IMG/VR virus record: IMGVR_UViG_3300034198_017991
Location: 1-57,180 of that record
DNA length: 57,180 nucleotides
From: a virus
Direction: 5' to 3' (one strand)
Notes under the pieces: generated by a model
Told to the model about the DNA's origin: nothing
The model's database searches: none
Seen by the model: only the letters and a program-made list of their open reading frames with translations
Made by a program: the position numbers and the translations under genes
Shown here: positions 7,669 through 16,512 of the stretch, piece by piece
How the letters are laid out: every line of letters starts with the position of its first letter
How positions within the stretch are numbered: the stretch's first letter is position 1

Positions 7669-8439
7669 ATGATCAACATCACCTTCGAAGATACTATTAC
7701 TGAAGACGGCGTATACGTCTTCCCTCCGCGCCACCCGGGACTCGCCATTCTGTTAGAGATCTCCGGCACCTTCGGAGGCGGTGCCGTCGAGGTCGGTTAC
7801 CTGGACGCTTCTGGTAACGTCACCTCCTACGGAATCTCCAAAGCGGCGGCCGGTTCCTCTGTGGTCCGCATCCCGGCAACCGGGAGGCTGGCCGTGGCGG
7901 TCTCCGGATCGACAACGCCGGTCATCCGCTTCCGAGCTACTCCCACCCGGTCTGTGGGCGATGAGATCCAGCCGTCGAAGTTCTTGGCCGATCCTCCCAC
8001 AATCGCCACCAGGGCTACTTCCGAAATCGGCGTCGATACCGGACTTTGGTCCGACGGCGATACGCTCACCATTGGGAACGTCACCTACACCAAGTCCGAC
8101 GCTCTCGACTCTGTCTTGAATGAGTTCAGCACCATCGCCGAACTTTCGACCCTGATCAATGGAGGGCATCCCACGGTGTTCTCCGGAGGCTACGGCGTGT
8201 CCAGTATCAGTGTCTCCAGCTACGGATACGGCGACGTCCAAAACGCCATCGCTCTGAACAGCTCCAACACCGACGCATTCCTTCTCGCTGATTCCCACCT
8301 GACCGGCGGGACCGACGGAACCCCTGGACACGTCGGACAAATCGCCTTCGTCGGAGCGCCTGCTTCCGCGCCCGGCGGCGGTGGCGGGTGGATCTGCGGT
8401 CACGCCGCCGGATACTGGCTCCAACTCTGGTCTGACTGA
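7669..8439 (+). CDS. Tail-fibre-associated protein (256 aa)
   Basis: Low-charge, Ser/Thr/Gly/Val-rich protein. The first 100 residues (FEDTITEDGVYVFPPRHPGL, EVGYLDASGNVTSYG, AVSGSTTPVIRFRATPT) look like a beta-sandwich. The middle (ATSEIGVDTGLWSDGDTLTI, VTYTKSDAL, STIAELSTLING, HLTGGTDG) resembles the beta-rich region of fibre-tip proteins. It ends GGGGGWICGHAAGYWLQLWSD, a Gly run and an aromatic tail. It starts three bases after the tailspike gene and is probably co-translated. Likely a receptor-binding accessory. Confidence 0.6.
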   Translation: MINITFEDTITEDGVYVFPPRHPGLAILLEISGTFGGGAVEVGYLDASGNVTSYGISKAAAGSSVVRIPATGRLAVAVSGSTTPVIRFRATPTRSVGDEIQPSKFLADPPTIATRATSEIGVDTGLWSDGDTLTIGNVTYTKSDALDSVLNEFSTIAELSTLINGGHPTVFSGGYGVSSISVSSYGYGDVQNAIALNSSNTDAFLLADSHLTGGTDGTPGHVGQIAFVGAPASAPGGGGGWICGHAAGYWLQLWSD

Positions 8440-8447
8440 TTTTCGCC

Positions 8448-9596
8448 ATGAACGACAACAACATCAACCGCGTGGTGGTTCGCCACCGAGGACCACAAGG
8501 ACGGGGCATCCCAGCCGGGGGAACCGATGGCCAGGCCCTGATCAAGTCCGGCTCCGAGCCCTACCGCATGGAGTGGCGGACAGTCGCCTTCGGTATGACC
8601 GTCGCTGGTCCAGTCTCGTCTGTGAACGGGAACCTGGCGGTGTTCGATGGCGTCACCGGCAAAAAGATCAAGGACTCCGGCATCACGTTGTCCGGTCTCG
8701 CGACTGTCGCTCAGCTCGCTGCGAAGGTCACCGCTGTCGAAGGGAAAGGCCTCTCCTCTAATGACTTCACGGACGCCCACAAGGCGAAGCTCGATTCTCT
8801 CCAGGAGACCTCCGGGTATCGCGGGACCTTCGACGATCTAACAGCTCTCGAAGCTCACACGTTCGAACCGGCTCCCGGCCGTGGTGACTACGTCCTCATC
8901 GGAATCGAAGGTGTCCCGCTTCAGCAGGCGTTCTGGGACGAGGCCAACCTGGAGTGGACCGTCATCCAAGATTCCGTTGCCATGACCGGAGAGGAGATCG
9001 CCGTCGAACTTTTCAATGAACTGGACACTGATCCAGATCTTGGCACCGGCTGGTCCAAGGATCAGTGCCGGGTCTTTACATCCGCCGAGAAGGCGATGCT
9101 CGCCGCGCACGACGCGCTGATCAACTCCATCCCCGGGGTAACCGTGTCCGGGACCTACGGCTCAATCGAATACTTCTCTCTCGCGGGACATGCGGTCGCC
9201 ATAGCTTCTGCATCTGACGGTTCCACGAACCTTGTGAAGATCAGCCCTTCGTCGACTCTGACCAGCCTCTCGGTTCTCTTCACCAACGGAGGGACCAATG
9301 ACGGCACGCTGAAGTATGTTGGTAATGTCGCAAAGACGTTCCACGTTACCGCCAAGGTATCCACCAGCGGAGCCAGCAGCGACGTCTTGGTTCTGGGCAT
9401 TGCTCGGAACGGCACGCTGGTCACTTCCTCCAGGCTCTTGACTTCACAGAAGTCCACCGGCGGGCACGAAGCTTCGACACTGACTGCGTTGATTCAACTT
9501 TCCACGAACGACGAGTTGACCGCAGTAGTCGGCAACACCACGGACACATCCGGTGTGACGATCCACACTCTCACTATTGAGGCCGCTCCTGTTTAA
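8448..9596 (+). CDS. Tail fibre protein with short collagen-like start (382 aa)
   Basis: The N-terminus NRVVVRHRGPQGRGIPAGGT followed by DGQALIKSGSEPYRMEW is a fibre opening with one collagen-like GPQGRG and the common GQ(A/V)L.K.S....W element. Then come VNGNLAVFDGVTGKKIKDSG and FTDAHKAKLDSLQ, also typical of phage fibres. The C-terminal 150 residues form a beta-rich TNF-like or lectin-like tip (TVSGTYGSIEYF to the end). Likely function: adsorption to the host. The octamer TCTAACAG lies at 8837. Confidence 0.75.
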   Translation: MNDNNINRVVVRHRGPQGRGIPAGGTDGQALIKSGSEPYRMEWRTVAFGMTVAGPVSSVNGNLAVFDGVTGKKIKDSGITLSGLATVAQLAAKVTAVEGKGLSSNDFTDAHKAKLDSLQETSGYRGTFDDLTALEAHTFEPAPGRGDYVLIGIEGVPLQQAFWDEANLEWTVIQDSVAMTGEEIAVELFNELDTDPDLGTGWSKDQCRVFTSAEKAMLAAHDALINSIPGVTVSGTYGSIEYFSLAGHAVAIASASDGSTNLVKISPSSTLTSLSVLFTNGGTNDGTLKYVGNVAKTFHVTAKVSTSGASSDVLVLGIARNGTLVTSSRLLTSQKSTGGHEASTLTALIQLSTNDELTAVVGNTTDTSGVTIHTLTIEAAPV

Positions 9597-9641
9597 TTTT
9601 TCTGTTGACATGGTTGGGTGTGTCATTCACATTGCCGCCGT

Positions 9642-9656
9642 CCGCCGCTTTCTGCG
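9642..9656 (+). other. Small hairpin in the leader of the next gene
   Basis: GCCGC, a five-base loop and GCGGC form a stem-loop between the fibre gene stop and ATG 9689. A TTGACA hexamer at 9605-9610 lies upstream but lacks a convincing -10 box at the right distance. The hairpin might be an mRNA end or a processing site; the evidence is weak. Confidence 0.3.
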
Positions 9657-9688
9657 GCTTCAGAAAAACAAACAGTAGAACAAACAAA

Positions 9689-9916
9689 ATGGCCAAAACC
9701 AACAAGCCCGCCGTCAAGTCCAAAGTCGTCGCCTCTCAAACCGTCGAAGCCCCCAAGGCTTCCAAAGGCCGTCGCAAGGTCCTCGTCGAACTGACCCCGT
9801 CCCGTCTCCGTGACCTGATCGGCGAAGACACTCCCATCGGCGTCTCCTCCAAGCACCTCGAAACCCTGGTGCTCGACAAGAGCCGCAAGGAGATCCTCGC
9901 CAGCGCCGGTCTGTGA
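9689..9916 (+). CDS. Small basic protein (75 aa)
   Basis: ATG 9689 is preceded by an A-rich leader (AACAAACAAA) without Shine-Dalgarno. The first 32 residues are Lys/Ala/Pro-rich and disordered (MAKTNKPAVKSKVVAS and so on). The rest, KVLVELTPSRLRDLIGEDTP then VSSKHLETLVLDKSRKEIL, is a small folded part. The gene is monocistronic, with a strong terminator right behind. Basic tail plus compact core suggests a virion or DNA-associated protein, but there is no family match. Confidence 0.6.
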   Translation: MAKTNKPAVKSKVVASQTVEAPKASKGRRKVLVELTPSRLRDLIGEDTPIGVSSKHLETLVLDKSRKEILASAGL

Positions 9917-9950
9917 TCGACCTCTCGTAGTTCCATAGTGCAAGTGAGTA

Positions 9951-9984
9951 AAGGGCCGTCAGTGGAAACGCTGGCGGCCCTTTT
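9951..9984 (+). terminator. Rho-independent terminator
   Basis: The arms starting GGGCCG at 9953 and ending CGGCCC at 9980 pair over about 12 bp with a small interruption around a GAAA loop, and the stem is followed by TTTT (9981-9984). This ends the tail-fibre and small basic protein transcription unit ahead of the DUF1353-like gene. Confidence 0.85.
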
Positions 9985-10023
9985 GCGTTGACCGGTCAGC
10001 CGGTTCATTGTAAAGACCGATCA

Positions 10024-10503
10024 GTGAAGGCCCTTTCCAACTTCTGCTACGAGTCCGCCGATGAGGCCAGGGGCGTCCTCCTGGCTGACCTTGTGGTCGA
10101 CCTTCAGAAAGGATACCGTGGGTTCCATCAGTTCTCGTCTCTGGAGAGCGGTGTCTTTGCGGAACTCGAAAACGACATCTTCACCATCTACGACGGGTTC
10201 AAATCTGACCTATGCTCTCCGGCGTTTCGTGTTTTCGGGAAGTGGGTCGGCACCTGGAGCACTGAGCGGGAAGCTTTCGGATCGTTCATCCACGATGCCG
10301 CCAGGCGCGTTCGCCGCCTTCCCTGCTGCCCGTTCAATCGGAAAGATACCGATGATTTTTTCTTCGACGCCTTGGCTTTGAAAGGCAGTTTGGTAACCAA
10401 GCCCTACCACTACGCCGTTTCTTCTTTCATCGGGACAGCCTTCATCAAACTAACAGAAAAACGTAGCATTGACTGCTACTGCAAAACACATCAACCGAAA
10501 TGA
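10024..10503 (+). CDS. DUF1353-like phage protein (159 aa)
   Basis: Starts at GTG 10024 or possibly TTG 9988; neither has a clear ribosome binding site. The central part (FTIYDGFKSDLCSPAFRVFG, then REAFGSFIHDAARR) matches the DUF1353 pattern of a Gly-Phe-x-x-Asp strand followed by a helix with a conserved HD pair (HDAARR). Family members lie near tail or lysis genes of many phages. Overlaps the endolysin start by ATGA, supporting a shared lysis or morphogenesis unit. Confidence 0.55.
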   Translation: MKALSNFCYESADEARGVLLADLVVDLQKGYRGFHQFSSLESGVFAELENDIFTIYDGFKSDLCSPAFRVFGKWVGTWSTEREAFGSFIHDAARRVRRLPCCPFNRKDTDDFFFDALALKGSLVTKPYHYAVSSFIGTAFIKLTEKRSIDCYCKTHQPK

Positions 10504-11000
10504 TCAGTATCGCAGAAGCGGTTGCGCAAGCCGCAGAATCCAAGATTGGCGTCCGCGAGTCCGGAGGTCCGAACAAAGGTAAGGCCCTTCAGCCATTCTT
10601 CGAGGCCGACTGGTATGACCCCAACGGATCGAAGCCGGGAGACGACGGTTACCCGTGGTGCGCGGCCTTCGTCTGCTGGTGCGTCCAGATGGCAGTCGCC
10701 GGTCGGCCCATCACCTTCGAGCGCCCAAGGACTCCGAGCGCCTGGGGCCTGGAAGCTTGGTCCCTCGCTCAGGACGAGTCCACATGGACACTCAAGCCGC
10801 CCGGCCGCGACATCAAGCGGGGCGACATTGTGGTCTTCAACTTTTCGCACACCGCCATCGCGGTCTCCGCGCCCGACGGGAACGGATACTTCACGACCGT
10901 TGAAGGGAACACCAACAAGGCGGGCTCTCGCGAAGGGGACGGCGTTTATCGGAAGGCACGTCACATCAGCCAAATTCGGTCCCGCATCCGTTTTCGCTGA
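10500..11000 (+). CDS. Endolysin, CHAP-type amidase/peptidase (166 aa)
   Basis: Contains GYPWCAAFVCWCVQ with the catalytic Cys at residue 54, then RGDIVVFNFSHTAIAVS with the catalytic His at about residue 116, and TVEGNTNKAG with the third polar residue at about residue 133. This is the full CHAP (NlpC/P60-like) cysteine peptidase triad, so it should cleave peptidoglycan peptide bonds or the amide link. No signal peptide, so a holin would be needed; the only nearby membrane candidate is at 20390. Translationally coupled to the preceding gene. Confidence 0.85.
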   Translation: MISIAEAVAQAAESKIGVRESGGPNKGKALQPFFEADWYDPNGSKPGDDGYPWCAAFVCWCVQMAVAGRPITFERPRTPSAWGLEAWSLAQDESTWTLKPPGRDIKRGDIVVFNFSHTAIAVSAPDGNGYFTTVEGNTNKAGSREGDGVYRKARHISQIRSRIRFR

Positions 11001-11038
11001 TCTTGACAGCCGCCCCCGGCCGTGACAGCTTGGACCAG

Positions 11039-11123
11039 CCCTGGAAGGCTCCGAGTTGCATTCCCTGCGAACAAGCTGGGTGGGATTAGTTTTGTTCCTT
11101 CTTAATTTGTAGGACTTTCCAGG
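11039..11123 (+). other. Spaced inverted repeat in intergenic region
   Basis: CCCTGGAA at 11039-11046 and TTCCAGGG at 11116-11123 are perfect complements about 70 bases apart, in the 145-base gap between the endolysin and packaging genes. They could pair at the base of a larger RNA structure or mark a protein binding site. A TTGACA at 11003-11008 lies just upstream but has no good -10 box. Confidence 0.35.
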
Positions 11124-11145
11124 GCGTATCTCAATAGTAAAACAA

Positions 11146-11601
11146 ATGAACATCAATACCAAAAAACTGTCGGACCTTCGGAAGTATTTTCTGGACGGTG
11201 GATCTAACGAAGCTGAGGACATTGCCGCGCAGCTCAACACGGACGAAGTGGAAGTGGTCAATGCCTATCTTTCCGCCTTGCGTGAGAAATACCCGAACGA
11301 GTTCGGCGACAGCCCGGACGACTCGGATGATGCGGACGACTCGGATGACGGGGAAGAAGAGCCTGCCAAGGCGCTGTTCCTCATCAGCGCGGACAAGACC
11401 CTCGTCGAGCTGGAAGTGGCCAAGGAGAAGGCCGACCGCGTCATTCTCCGCATCAAGGAGCCGAAGGACCTGGTCACCCTCACCCTCGCCGGTAAGCAAG
11501 TCCAGGTCGACCTGATCCAACTGGCCAAGCACCCGGACGACAGCCCACACGGCATCCCGAACTCGAAGCTCATCGAGCTGGCCAATCTTGCGAGGGCGTG
11601 A
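11146..11601 (+). CDS. Possible small terminase subunit (151 aa)
   Basis: Directly upstream of the large terminase and overlapping it (GTGA). The N-terminal 45 residues (KLSDLRKYFLDGGSNEAEDI, then LNTDEVEVVNAYLSALREK) look like a winged or plain HTH, as in small terminase subunits that recognise the packaging site. An acidic Asp-rich linker follows (residues 54-73), then a small beta domain. Length and position fit TerS, but there is no specific sequence signature. A-rich leader without Shine-Dalgarno. Confidence 0.5.
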   Translation: MNINTKKLSDLRKYFLDGGSNEAEDIAAQLNTDEVEVVNAYLSALREKYPNEFGDSPDDSDDADDSDDGEEEPAKALFLISADKTLVELEVAKEKADRVILRIKEPKDLVTLTLAGKQVQVDLIQLAKHPDDSPHGIPNSKLIELANLARA

Positions 11602-13604
11602 GCGATCAGCGTCGAGATCCCTTTGAAGGGGTGGTCCTGAACCACGACCGAATCGACTGGTCTGATCCGACCCTCGACGCTGACTCCATTTCTCTCCAGC
11701 TCATTGGAAGCGATCCCTGGGAATACTGGGACTTGCCCGAATACGAGGGCATGACCCACATGGAAATCGAGAAGAGCATTCTGCTGGAAATCGGACGACC
11801 GAGCTGGCGGAAGACCAGCAGGCACGGGAAGCCTGCTTATCAGCACATGCTGACTCTGATCAAGCTCATGTTCCCGGACACAGACATCACCCCGTCCCTT
11901 GCGGATGCGGTGATGTTTTTCTGCATCGGGATCGGCGGCGGGATGAAGAAGATCCTGAACCTGATCGGCTCCGCTAACTCCGGGAAATCGGCCAGCGGCT
12001 GCCGGATCGCATTCGCCCTGATGTATCTCGATCCCGAATACACTGTGGTCTACGTCGCGAACCCGTTCGACTCCGCGTCCGACTCTACCGTGTGGGGCGA
12101 CATCGAGGAACTGTGGGACCAGCTCGTCGAGCACTACCCGAACGACACCGGCACCGGTTACAGTGATGCCTCCAGTCTTTTCCCGTGGGGCAAGAAGTAT
12201 GCTAATCGGTGTCTGGAGTTCATACCTAACATCCCAAAGGCAGCTCGCATTGAGCTGCGTAATACTAAGCACGTAGGTAAATACAAAGGGTCGAAAACTC
12301 GCGGTAAAGATGTTGATCGCGGCGTTATGTTGGTTGTCGTTGACGAGGTCAATGAGATCGAAAACATGGCTTTCTTGACTACGCTGGCAAACATCAGTCA
12401 GCAGGACGCTTTCTTCAGCATCACGTCCCAGAACTTCAAGAATGAGGAGGACATGGGCGGACGTCTTGCTGAGCCGAAGGGGATCTACGGCGGACCTGAC
12501 TCCTACGAGGCCCTGGACATCGAGCAGCACGTCTGGTGGCACAGTGCAACGTCGTCGATCACCCTGCGCTTCGACGGCCACAAGTCTCCGAACATTCTCT
12601 CCGGCAGGACCATCTACAAGAAGCTCTTCAAGAAGGAAAACCTCCAGCAGATGCTGGACGATTATGGAGAAGCTTCTCCGGACTACTTTTCGCAGGTCCG
12701 CTCATTCCCAGCCCGGTCCGACGAGACGAACTCAGTCCTGTCGAGGGCCAAGATTTCCGCCAGCCGGTGCAAGGACACGTTCTACTCGATCACCCGGATC
12801 AACCGTCTCGTGTCATTCTGCGACCCGGCATTCGGCGGCCGGGACAAGGCCATGTGGGGCTACGGACAGCTCGTCACCGCGCTGGTCACCGACGGCGAAG
12901 GCAGTCAGAAAGTTGAAGAGCTGATTGTCTTCCCTGACTTCTTCCACTCTTTGAAGCTGGTTAAAGACGCTGTCTATAACGACTACTGGTTTGACAGGTT
13001 AAAAGCTGCAAACGTGTCTCTAAAAGATTTCACTCTAGGAGGAGCTGTCTCTTACGAAGATCAGATTGCTATCCAGTGTCACGAATACAACCAGAAGGTA
13101 GGAGTCCGGCCTGAAGACTTCGGATACGACTTCTCGATGAGGCCGGACATTGTATCTTCAATGAACAAAGTCATCGGGTTCTCGTGCCATGCCTTTGATT
13201 ACAATCAAGCTCCTGAAGGAGTGTTCCTCCAGAACATAAAGAAAAACTCAGAAGACTGCTGCAAGAATAGATGCACTGAACTCGCTTTCTTGGCGGCTGA
13301 CTTTTTCCTGACCAAGCAGGTGCGCGGAGGGTCGTTTATCGACACGGCGATCACCCAGCTTTCTCGAACCGTCTACGTAACGGTGAATCGGAAATACGCG
13401 GCGGAAGGGAAGAAGGAATACAAAGCCCGGTGGCAGCAGGTGTCTCCGGACAACCGCGACGTTCTCCTGGGCATCTGCGGGATGGCCGCTCGGAAGGGCT
13501 TCCGGCAAAACAACGTCTCAACCGGTGTCAAGGGCAAGTCTGTGTTCGAAACAATTAGTGCTGGAAAAAGCTTCAAGGCTAGGGTAGGAAAGCGCCTGAG
13601 ATGA
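11598..13604 (+). CDS. terL: Terminase large subunit (668 aa)
   Basis: The packaging motor ATPase and nuclease that translocates DNA into the prohead and cuts concatemers. Walker A is GSANSGKS at residues 124-131 and Walker B is VMLVVVDEVNE at about residues 242-250. The C-terminal nuclease half opens with LVSFCDPAFGGRDKAMWGYG, carrying the first metal-binding Asp, and shows further acidic residues toward the end (YDFSMRPD). GTG start, overlapping the previous stop. Length and order (before the portal) are as expected. Near the end it overlaps the next small gene. Confidence 0.9.
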   Translation: MSDQRRDPFEGVVLNHDRIDWSDPTLDADSISLQLIGSDPWEYWDLPEYEGMTHMEIEKSILLEIGRPSWRKTSRHGKPAYQHMLTLIKLMFPDTDITPSLADAVMFFCIGIGGGMKKILNLIGSANSGKSASGCRIAFALMYLDPEYTVVYVANPFDSASDSTVWGDIEELWDQLVEHYPNDTGTGYSDASSLFPWGKKYANRCLEFIPNIPKAARIELRNTKHVGKYKGSKTRGKDVDRGVMLVVVDEVNEIENMAFLTTLANISQQDAFFSITSQNFKNEEDMGGRLAEPKGIYGGPDSYEALDIEQHVWWHSATSSITLRFDGHKSPNILSGRTIYKKLFKKENLQQMLDDYGEASPDYFSQVRSFPARSDETNSVLSRAKISASRCKDTFYSITRINRLVSFCDPAFGGRDKAMWGYGQLVTALVTDGEGSQKVEELIVFPDFFHSLKLVKDAVYNDYWFDRLKAANVSLKDFTLGGAVSYEDQIAIQCHEYNQKVGVRPEDFGYDFSMRPDIVSSMNKVIGFSCHAFDYNQAPEGVFLQNIKKNSEDCCKNRCTELAFLAADFFLTKQVRGGSFIDTAITQLSRTVYVTVNRKYAAEGKKEYKARWQQVSPDNRDVLLGICGMAARKGFRQNNVSTGVKGKSVFETISAGKSFKARVGKRLR

Positions 13605-13987
13605 GCTGCTCGAACTGTTCAGAGGTTGTCATCGAGCCGGGGAAACACGGCTTGCAGTATACCCTCGTGCCCGGAACGGAAGGGTTCACGGCGAGCACCG
13701 GCGAGTTCTACGTCATCCGCCGCTGCATGATCCCGTCACCGAAGAAGCCGATTGGTGGATGGAATGTGGTCATCTACATCCAGGGTCAGAAGATCTCCAT
13801 CAGCGGCCGGACCCCTGTCAGCGTGTTCACCAAAGTTCGCGATCTTTTCGCGACCAACGATGTCGAGCACAGCGAAGAAGACATCTGGTTTAATCTAAAT
13901 ATCCAGTGGGTATCTAATGCTGTTCCAAAGTATCAGATCATCAAGCTTCAAGATTTACTCAACAAAGCAATCGTCAATTATGTCTAA
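13601..13987 (+). CDS. Small protein between terminase and portal (128 aa)
   Basis: Starts MSCSNCSEVVIEPGKHG, with one CxxC pair, then VIRRCMIPSPKKPIGGWNVV and FTKVRDLFATNDVEHSEEDI. Of unknown function; similar genes of about this size are often found between terL and the portal in podoviruses. Coupled to terL by ATGA, and it overlaps the portal start by eight bases. Confidence 0.55.
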   Translation: MSCSNCSEVVIEPGKHGLQYTLVPGTEGFTASTGEFYVIRRCMIPSPKKPIGGWNVVIYIQGQKISISGRTPVSVFTKVRDLFATNDVEHSEEDIWFNLNIQWVSNAVPKYQIIKLQDLLNKAIVNYV

Positions 13988-16247
13988 GTTCGAATCCCAG
14001 TATTTCGATAACGCTACCGAACTCGTCCAAGCAAAGGACGATTGCTGGAAGGGAGTCGAGGACCGCGTAAAGACCCTGGAAACTGTCCGGGCGTTTACCA
14101 ACATGATGGCCACGTTGACCCCTGAAGAAGCCGAGGAACTTGGCCGGACGGAGATCACCAACCACGGCCTGATCTATCGCGACATGATCCAGCAGGAGAC
14201 CCAGTATACCAGCATGGTGTCTGGAACAAACTCTCTGGTCGAGATCATCGTGGATACCGACAGTCCCGAGCAGGACCTGGTGACCGGTGCCCGCTTGTCC
14301 GAGGCGATCAACCGATTCTGCATCCACCACAAAGGCAAGTTCCTGAACTTCTGGAGGAAGGTCGCCGGTGAGATCGTCATCGCCGGTGGCGCGAAGGTCA
14401 CCTTCGGATCTCGCTACGGCTGGCTCCCGACGCTCAGCACGAACATGTTTTTCCCGAAGGAGGCAGAGCTGGACCCGGACAAGATCCCGTATGCCTTCGA
14501 GCCTGTCGAGCTTACCAAGGACGACCTCCTCAAGTTCAAGAAGCAGTTTGAAGGTTCAGGGGACTCCTCGTATCTCGATGCTGAGAACATCGAATCTCTC
14601 ATCGAAAAACTCGATGAGCAGATCGCTGATCGGACGAAGGACCAGGGCTCCAGCATCTCTGACGAAACCCAGGAGGCCGTCCGCAAAAACTCCGGCGAGA
14701 AGTCCCATACGATCTCTGCGTGGTGGTATTACGAGGTGAAGTATGACAAATCCGGTGACACCTACGTCTCGAAGACGCTTTGCACCAACGGCATCACCGG
14801 CGCGAACATCAAGGGCAGTGAAGACTCGGAAGCTGCGAAGATCGTCGCCCACATCGACAAGGCTTACTCGTCCGCCGAAGAGTGGCTACATCTCGTCTTC
14901 GTGGATTCGGAGATCGGCGGCATCAAGAACATCGACACGCTGAAGGGTGTGGCTGAGATGACCTACCCGAGCGCCCTGGAGACCGAAGAGCTGCTCAACC
15001 TCATGCTTGAAGGTGACAAGATCCGGGCCAGGCCCAAGATTCGTCTAACCGATCAGGCAGATCCGGACGAGGTCAAAAAGTGGGATGTGGTTTCCGATCT
15101 GTTCGCGCCTCGCGGAGTCGAAGAGATGGAGTTCAAGGGGACTTCCAGGAGCCTCATGACTCCGATGTCGATGCTGTCTCAGAACACCGCCGGTCTGACC
15201 ACGTCGTCTGTCGCCAACGGCCCCGATGGAGGCGAGCTTCGCCAGCAGGCCTTGGAACGGCAGCGTAACTCCAGTCGCCTGGAGATCAACCGAATCACGG
15301 AAGCCACCAACCACCTCGACTCGATCCTCGACACTATCGTCTGGAGAATCCTCGATGCTGACGTGAAGCCCGGAACGGCCGACTACCGCGACATCATGGC
15401 TGCCCGGAAGCGGATCGACAGCTACGGACTTGACCGTAAGGAACTGTCCCGTCGCGAGTTCGGCCGGTTCGTCAACATCCGGGTCCGTGCCAAGCGCACC
15501 GTGGCCAACGGCGACCGGACACAGCAGCTCGAAACTGCCAAGTGGCTGATGGACAACCTCCAGAACTATCCTCCTGCGGTGCGCCCGCGAATCATCCACA
15601 AAGCGACTGTCCTCCAGACTCAGGACCCGGACGAAGCCGATTCGTTGGTGTCCGTCCCTAAGTCGATCATCAACGCTCAGAAGATCACGGCCGAGAACGA
15701 ATACGACACGATCCGCCGACGCGCTGCTCTTGGTCAGGTTCTCCCCATGGGCGAGGACGACGTTCACCAGGACCACATCCCGGTCCACCTTCTCGACATG
15801 CAGGCCCACGTCGCATCTCACGCGATCCGACCCTGGGACAAGCTGGACCTCGTGGCCTTCGCGGGCATGACGCAGCACGTCGCCCTGCACATCCAGACTC
15901 TCATGGAGAACCCGGTCACCAACGGCGAAGGGAAGACCTTCATGAAGGATTTCCAGAACATCGTCCAAGCGGCTCAAGCGGTGGTCCAGGAAGTTGAGGA
16001 AGCCACACAAAGCGATCAGGCCCAACTGACTCCCAAGGAGCAGGCCGAGCTGCAACTCAAGTGGGCGCAGCTCGAACTTGAAGGCCGCAAGTTCGGTATG
16101 AAGATGGAAGACGTCCAGCGTTTGTGGTCCTCTCGCGAGGCTCGTGAGAAGCTGGCATACCGAAACCAATACACTCGCGAGATCAACGAGGATCGCCGCT
16201 TGAGGCTTGACGCCGCTCGCATGTCGAGCGAAGGTAACGCCCAGTAA
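13980..16247 (+). CDS. Portal protein (755 aa)
   Basis: The head-tail connector ring through which DNA enters and leaves. The start is ATG 13980 (MSKFESQYFDNATELVQAK); an upstream in-frame extension overlaps the previous gene. The size (755 aa), the position right after the terminase, the long helical C-terminal region rich in charged residues (KWAQLELEGRKFGMKMEDVQ, then SSREAREKLAYRNQY) and the mixed alpha/beta middle fit large portals of podoviruses. No single motif proves it; context is strong. Confidence 0.8.
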   Translation: MSKFESQYFDNATELVQAKDDCWKGVEDRVKTLETVRAFTNMMATLTPEEAEELGRTEITNHGLIYRDMIQQETQYTSMVSGTNSLVEIIVDTDSPEQDLVTGARLSEAINRFCIHHKGKFLNFWRKVAGEIVIAGGAKVTFGSRYGWLPTLSTNMFFPKEAELDPDKIPYAFEPVELTKDDLLKFKKQFEGSGDSSYLDAENIESLIEKLDEQIADRTKDQGSSISDETQEAVRKNSGEKSHTISAWWYYEVKYDKSGDTYVSKTLCTNGITGANIKGSEDSEAAKIVAHIDKAYSSAEEWLHLVFVDSEIGGIKNIDTLKGVAEMTYPSALETEELLNLMLEGDKIRARPKIRLTDQADPDEVKKWDVVSDLFAPRGVEEMEFKGTSRSLMTPMSMLSQNTAGLTTSSVANGPDGGELRQQALERQRNSSRLEINRITEATNHLDSILDTIVWRILDADVKPGTADYRDIMAARKRIDSYGLDRKELSRREFGRFVNIRVRAKRTVANGDRTQQLETAKWLMDNLQNYPPAVRPRIIHKATVLQTQDPDEADSLVSVPKSIINAQKITAENEYDTIRRRAALGQVLPMGEDDVHQDHIPVHLLDMQAHVASHAIRPWDKLDLVAFAGMTQHVALHIQTLMENPVTNGEGKTFMKDFQNIVQAAQAVVQEVEEATQSDQAQLTPKEQAELQLKWAQLELEGRKFGMKMEDVQRLWSSREAREKLAYRNQYTREINEDRRLRLDAARMSSEGNAQ

Positions 16248-16255
16248 ACCAAAAC

Positions 16256-16504
16256 ATGCCTGCCAAGCCATCTATCGACCTCACAGTCCATCTGGAGTTC
16301 CTCCTGTCGGACGACGCCCTTTGTAAAAGGATCGCTGTTACCCATCCCGACATCGACAAGATTTTTACGGAGGTCCAAAGGGCAGCCTGTAACGAGTCTA
16401 ACAGGGACAATGTCGGACCAACTATCCTGGCGCTCAAACAAATCTCCGATGTCCTTCTTCTGTTCAAAGCAAAAGGAGATGTTCTCAACTCTAGTAAGAA
16501 ATAA
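16256..16504 (+). CDS. Small hypothetical protein in capsid operon (82 aa)
   Basis: Helical acidic/basic protein: IDLTVHLEFLLSDDALCKRI, then IDKIFTEVQRAACNESNRDN and LALKQISDVLLLFKAK. The ATG follows AAACCAAAAC, one of several A-rich leaders without Shine-Dalgarno. Lies between portal and scaffold, so a role in assembly is likely. The octamer TCTAACAG is at 16397. No family recognised. Confidence 0.55.
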   Translation: MPAKPSIDLTVHLEFLLSDDALCKRIAVTHPDIDKIFTEVQRAACNESNRDNVGPTILALKQISDVLLLFKAKGDVLNSSKK

Positions 16505-16512
16505 AACAAAAC

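Noticed and set aside
9605-9633. TTGACA at 9605 as a promoter for the 75-aa gene
   Set aside because: No hexamer resembling TATAAT occurs at a 15-19 base spacing, so I do not call it.
11265-12581. 438-aa minus-strand ORF over the large terminase
   Set aside because: The antisense frame has no recognisable motif, while the plus frame carries Walker A and B motifs and the nuclease part.
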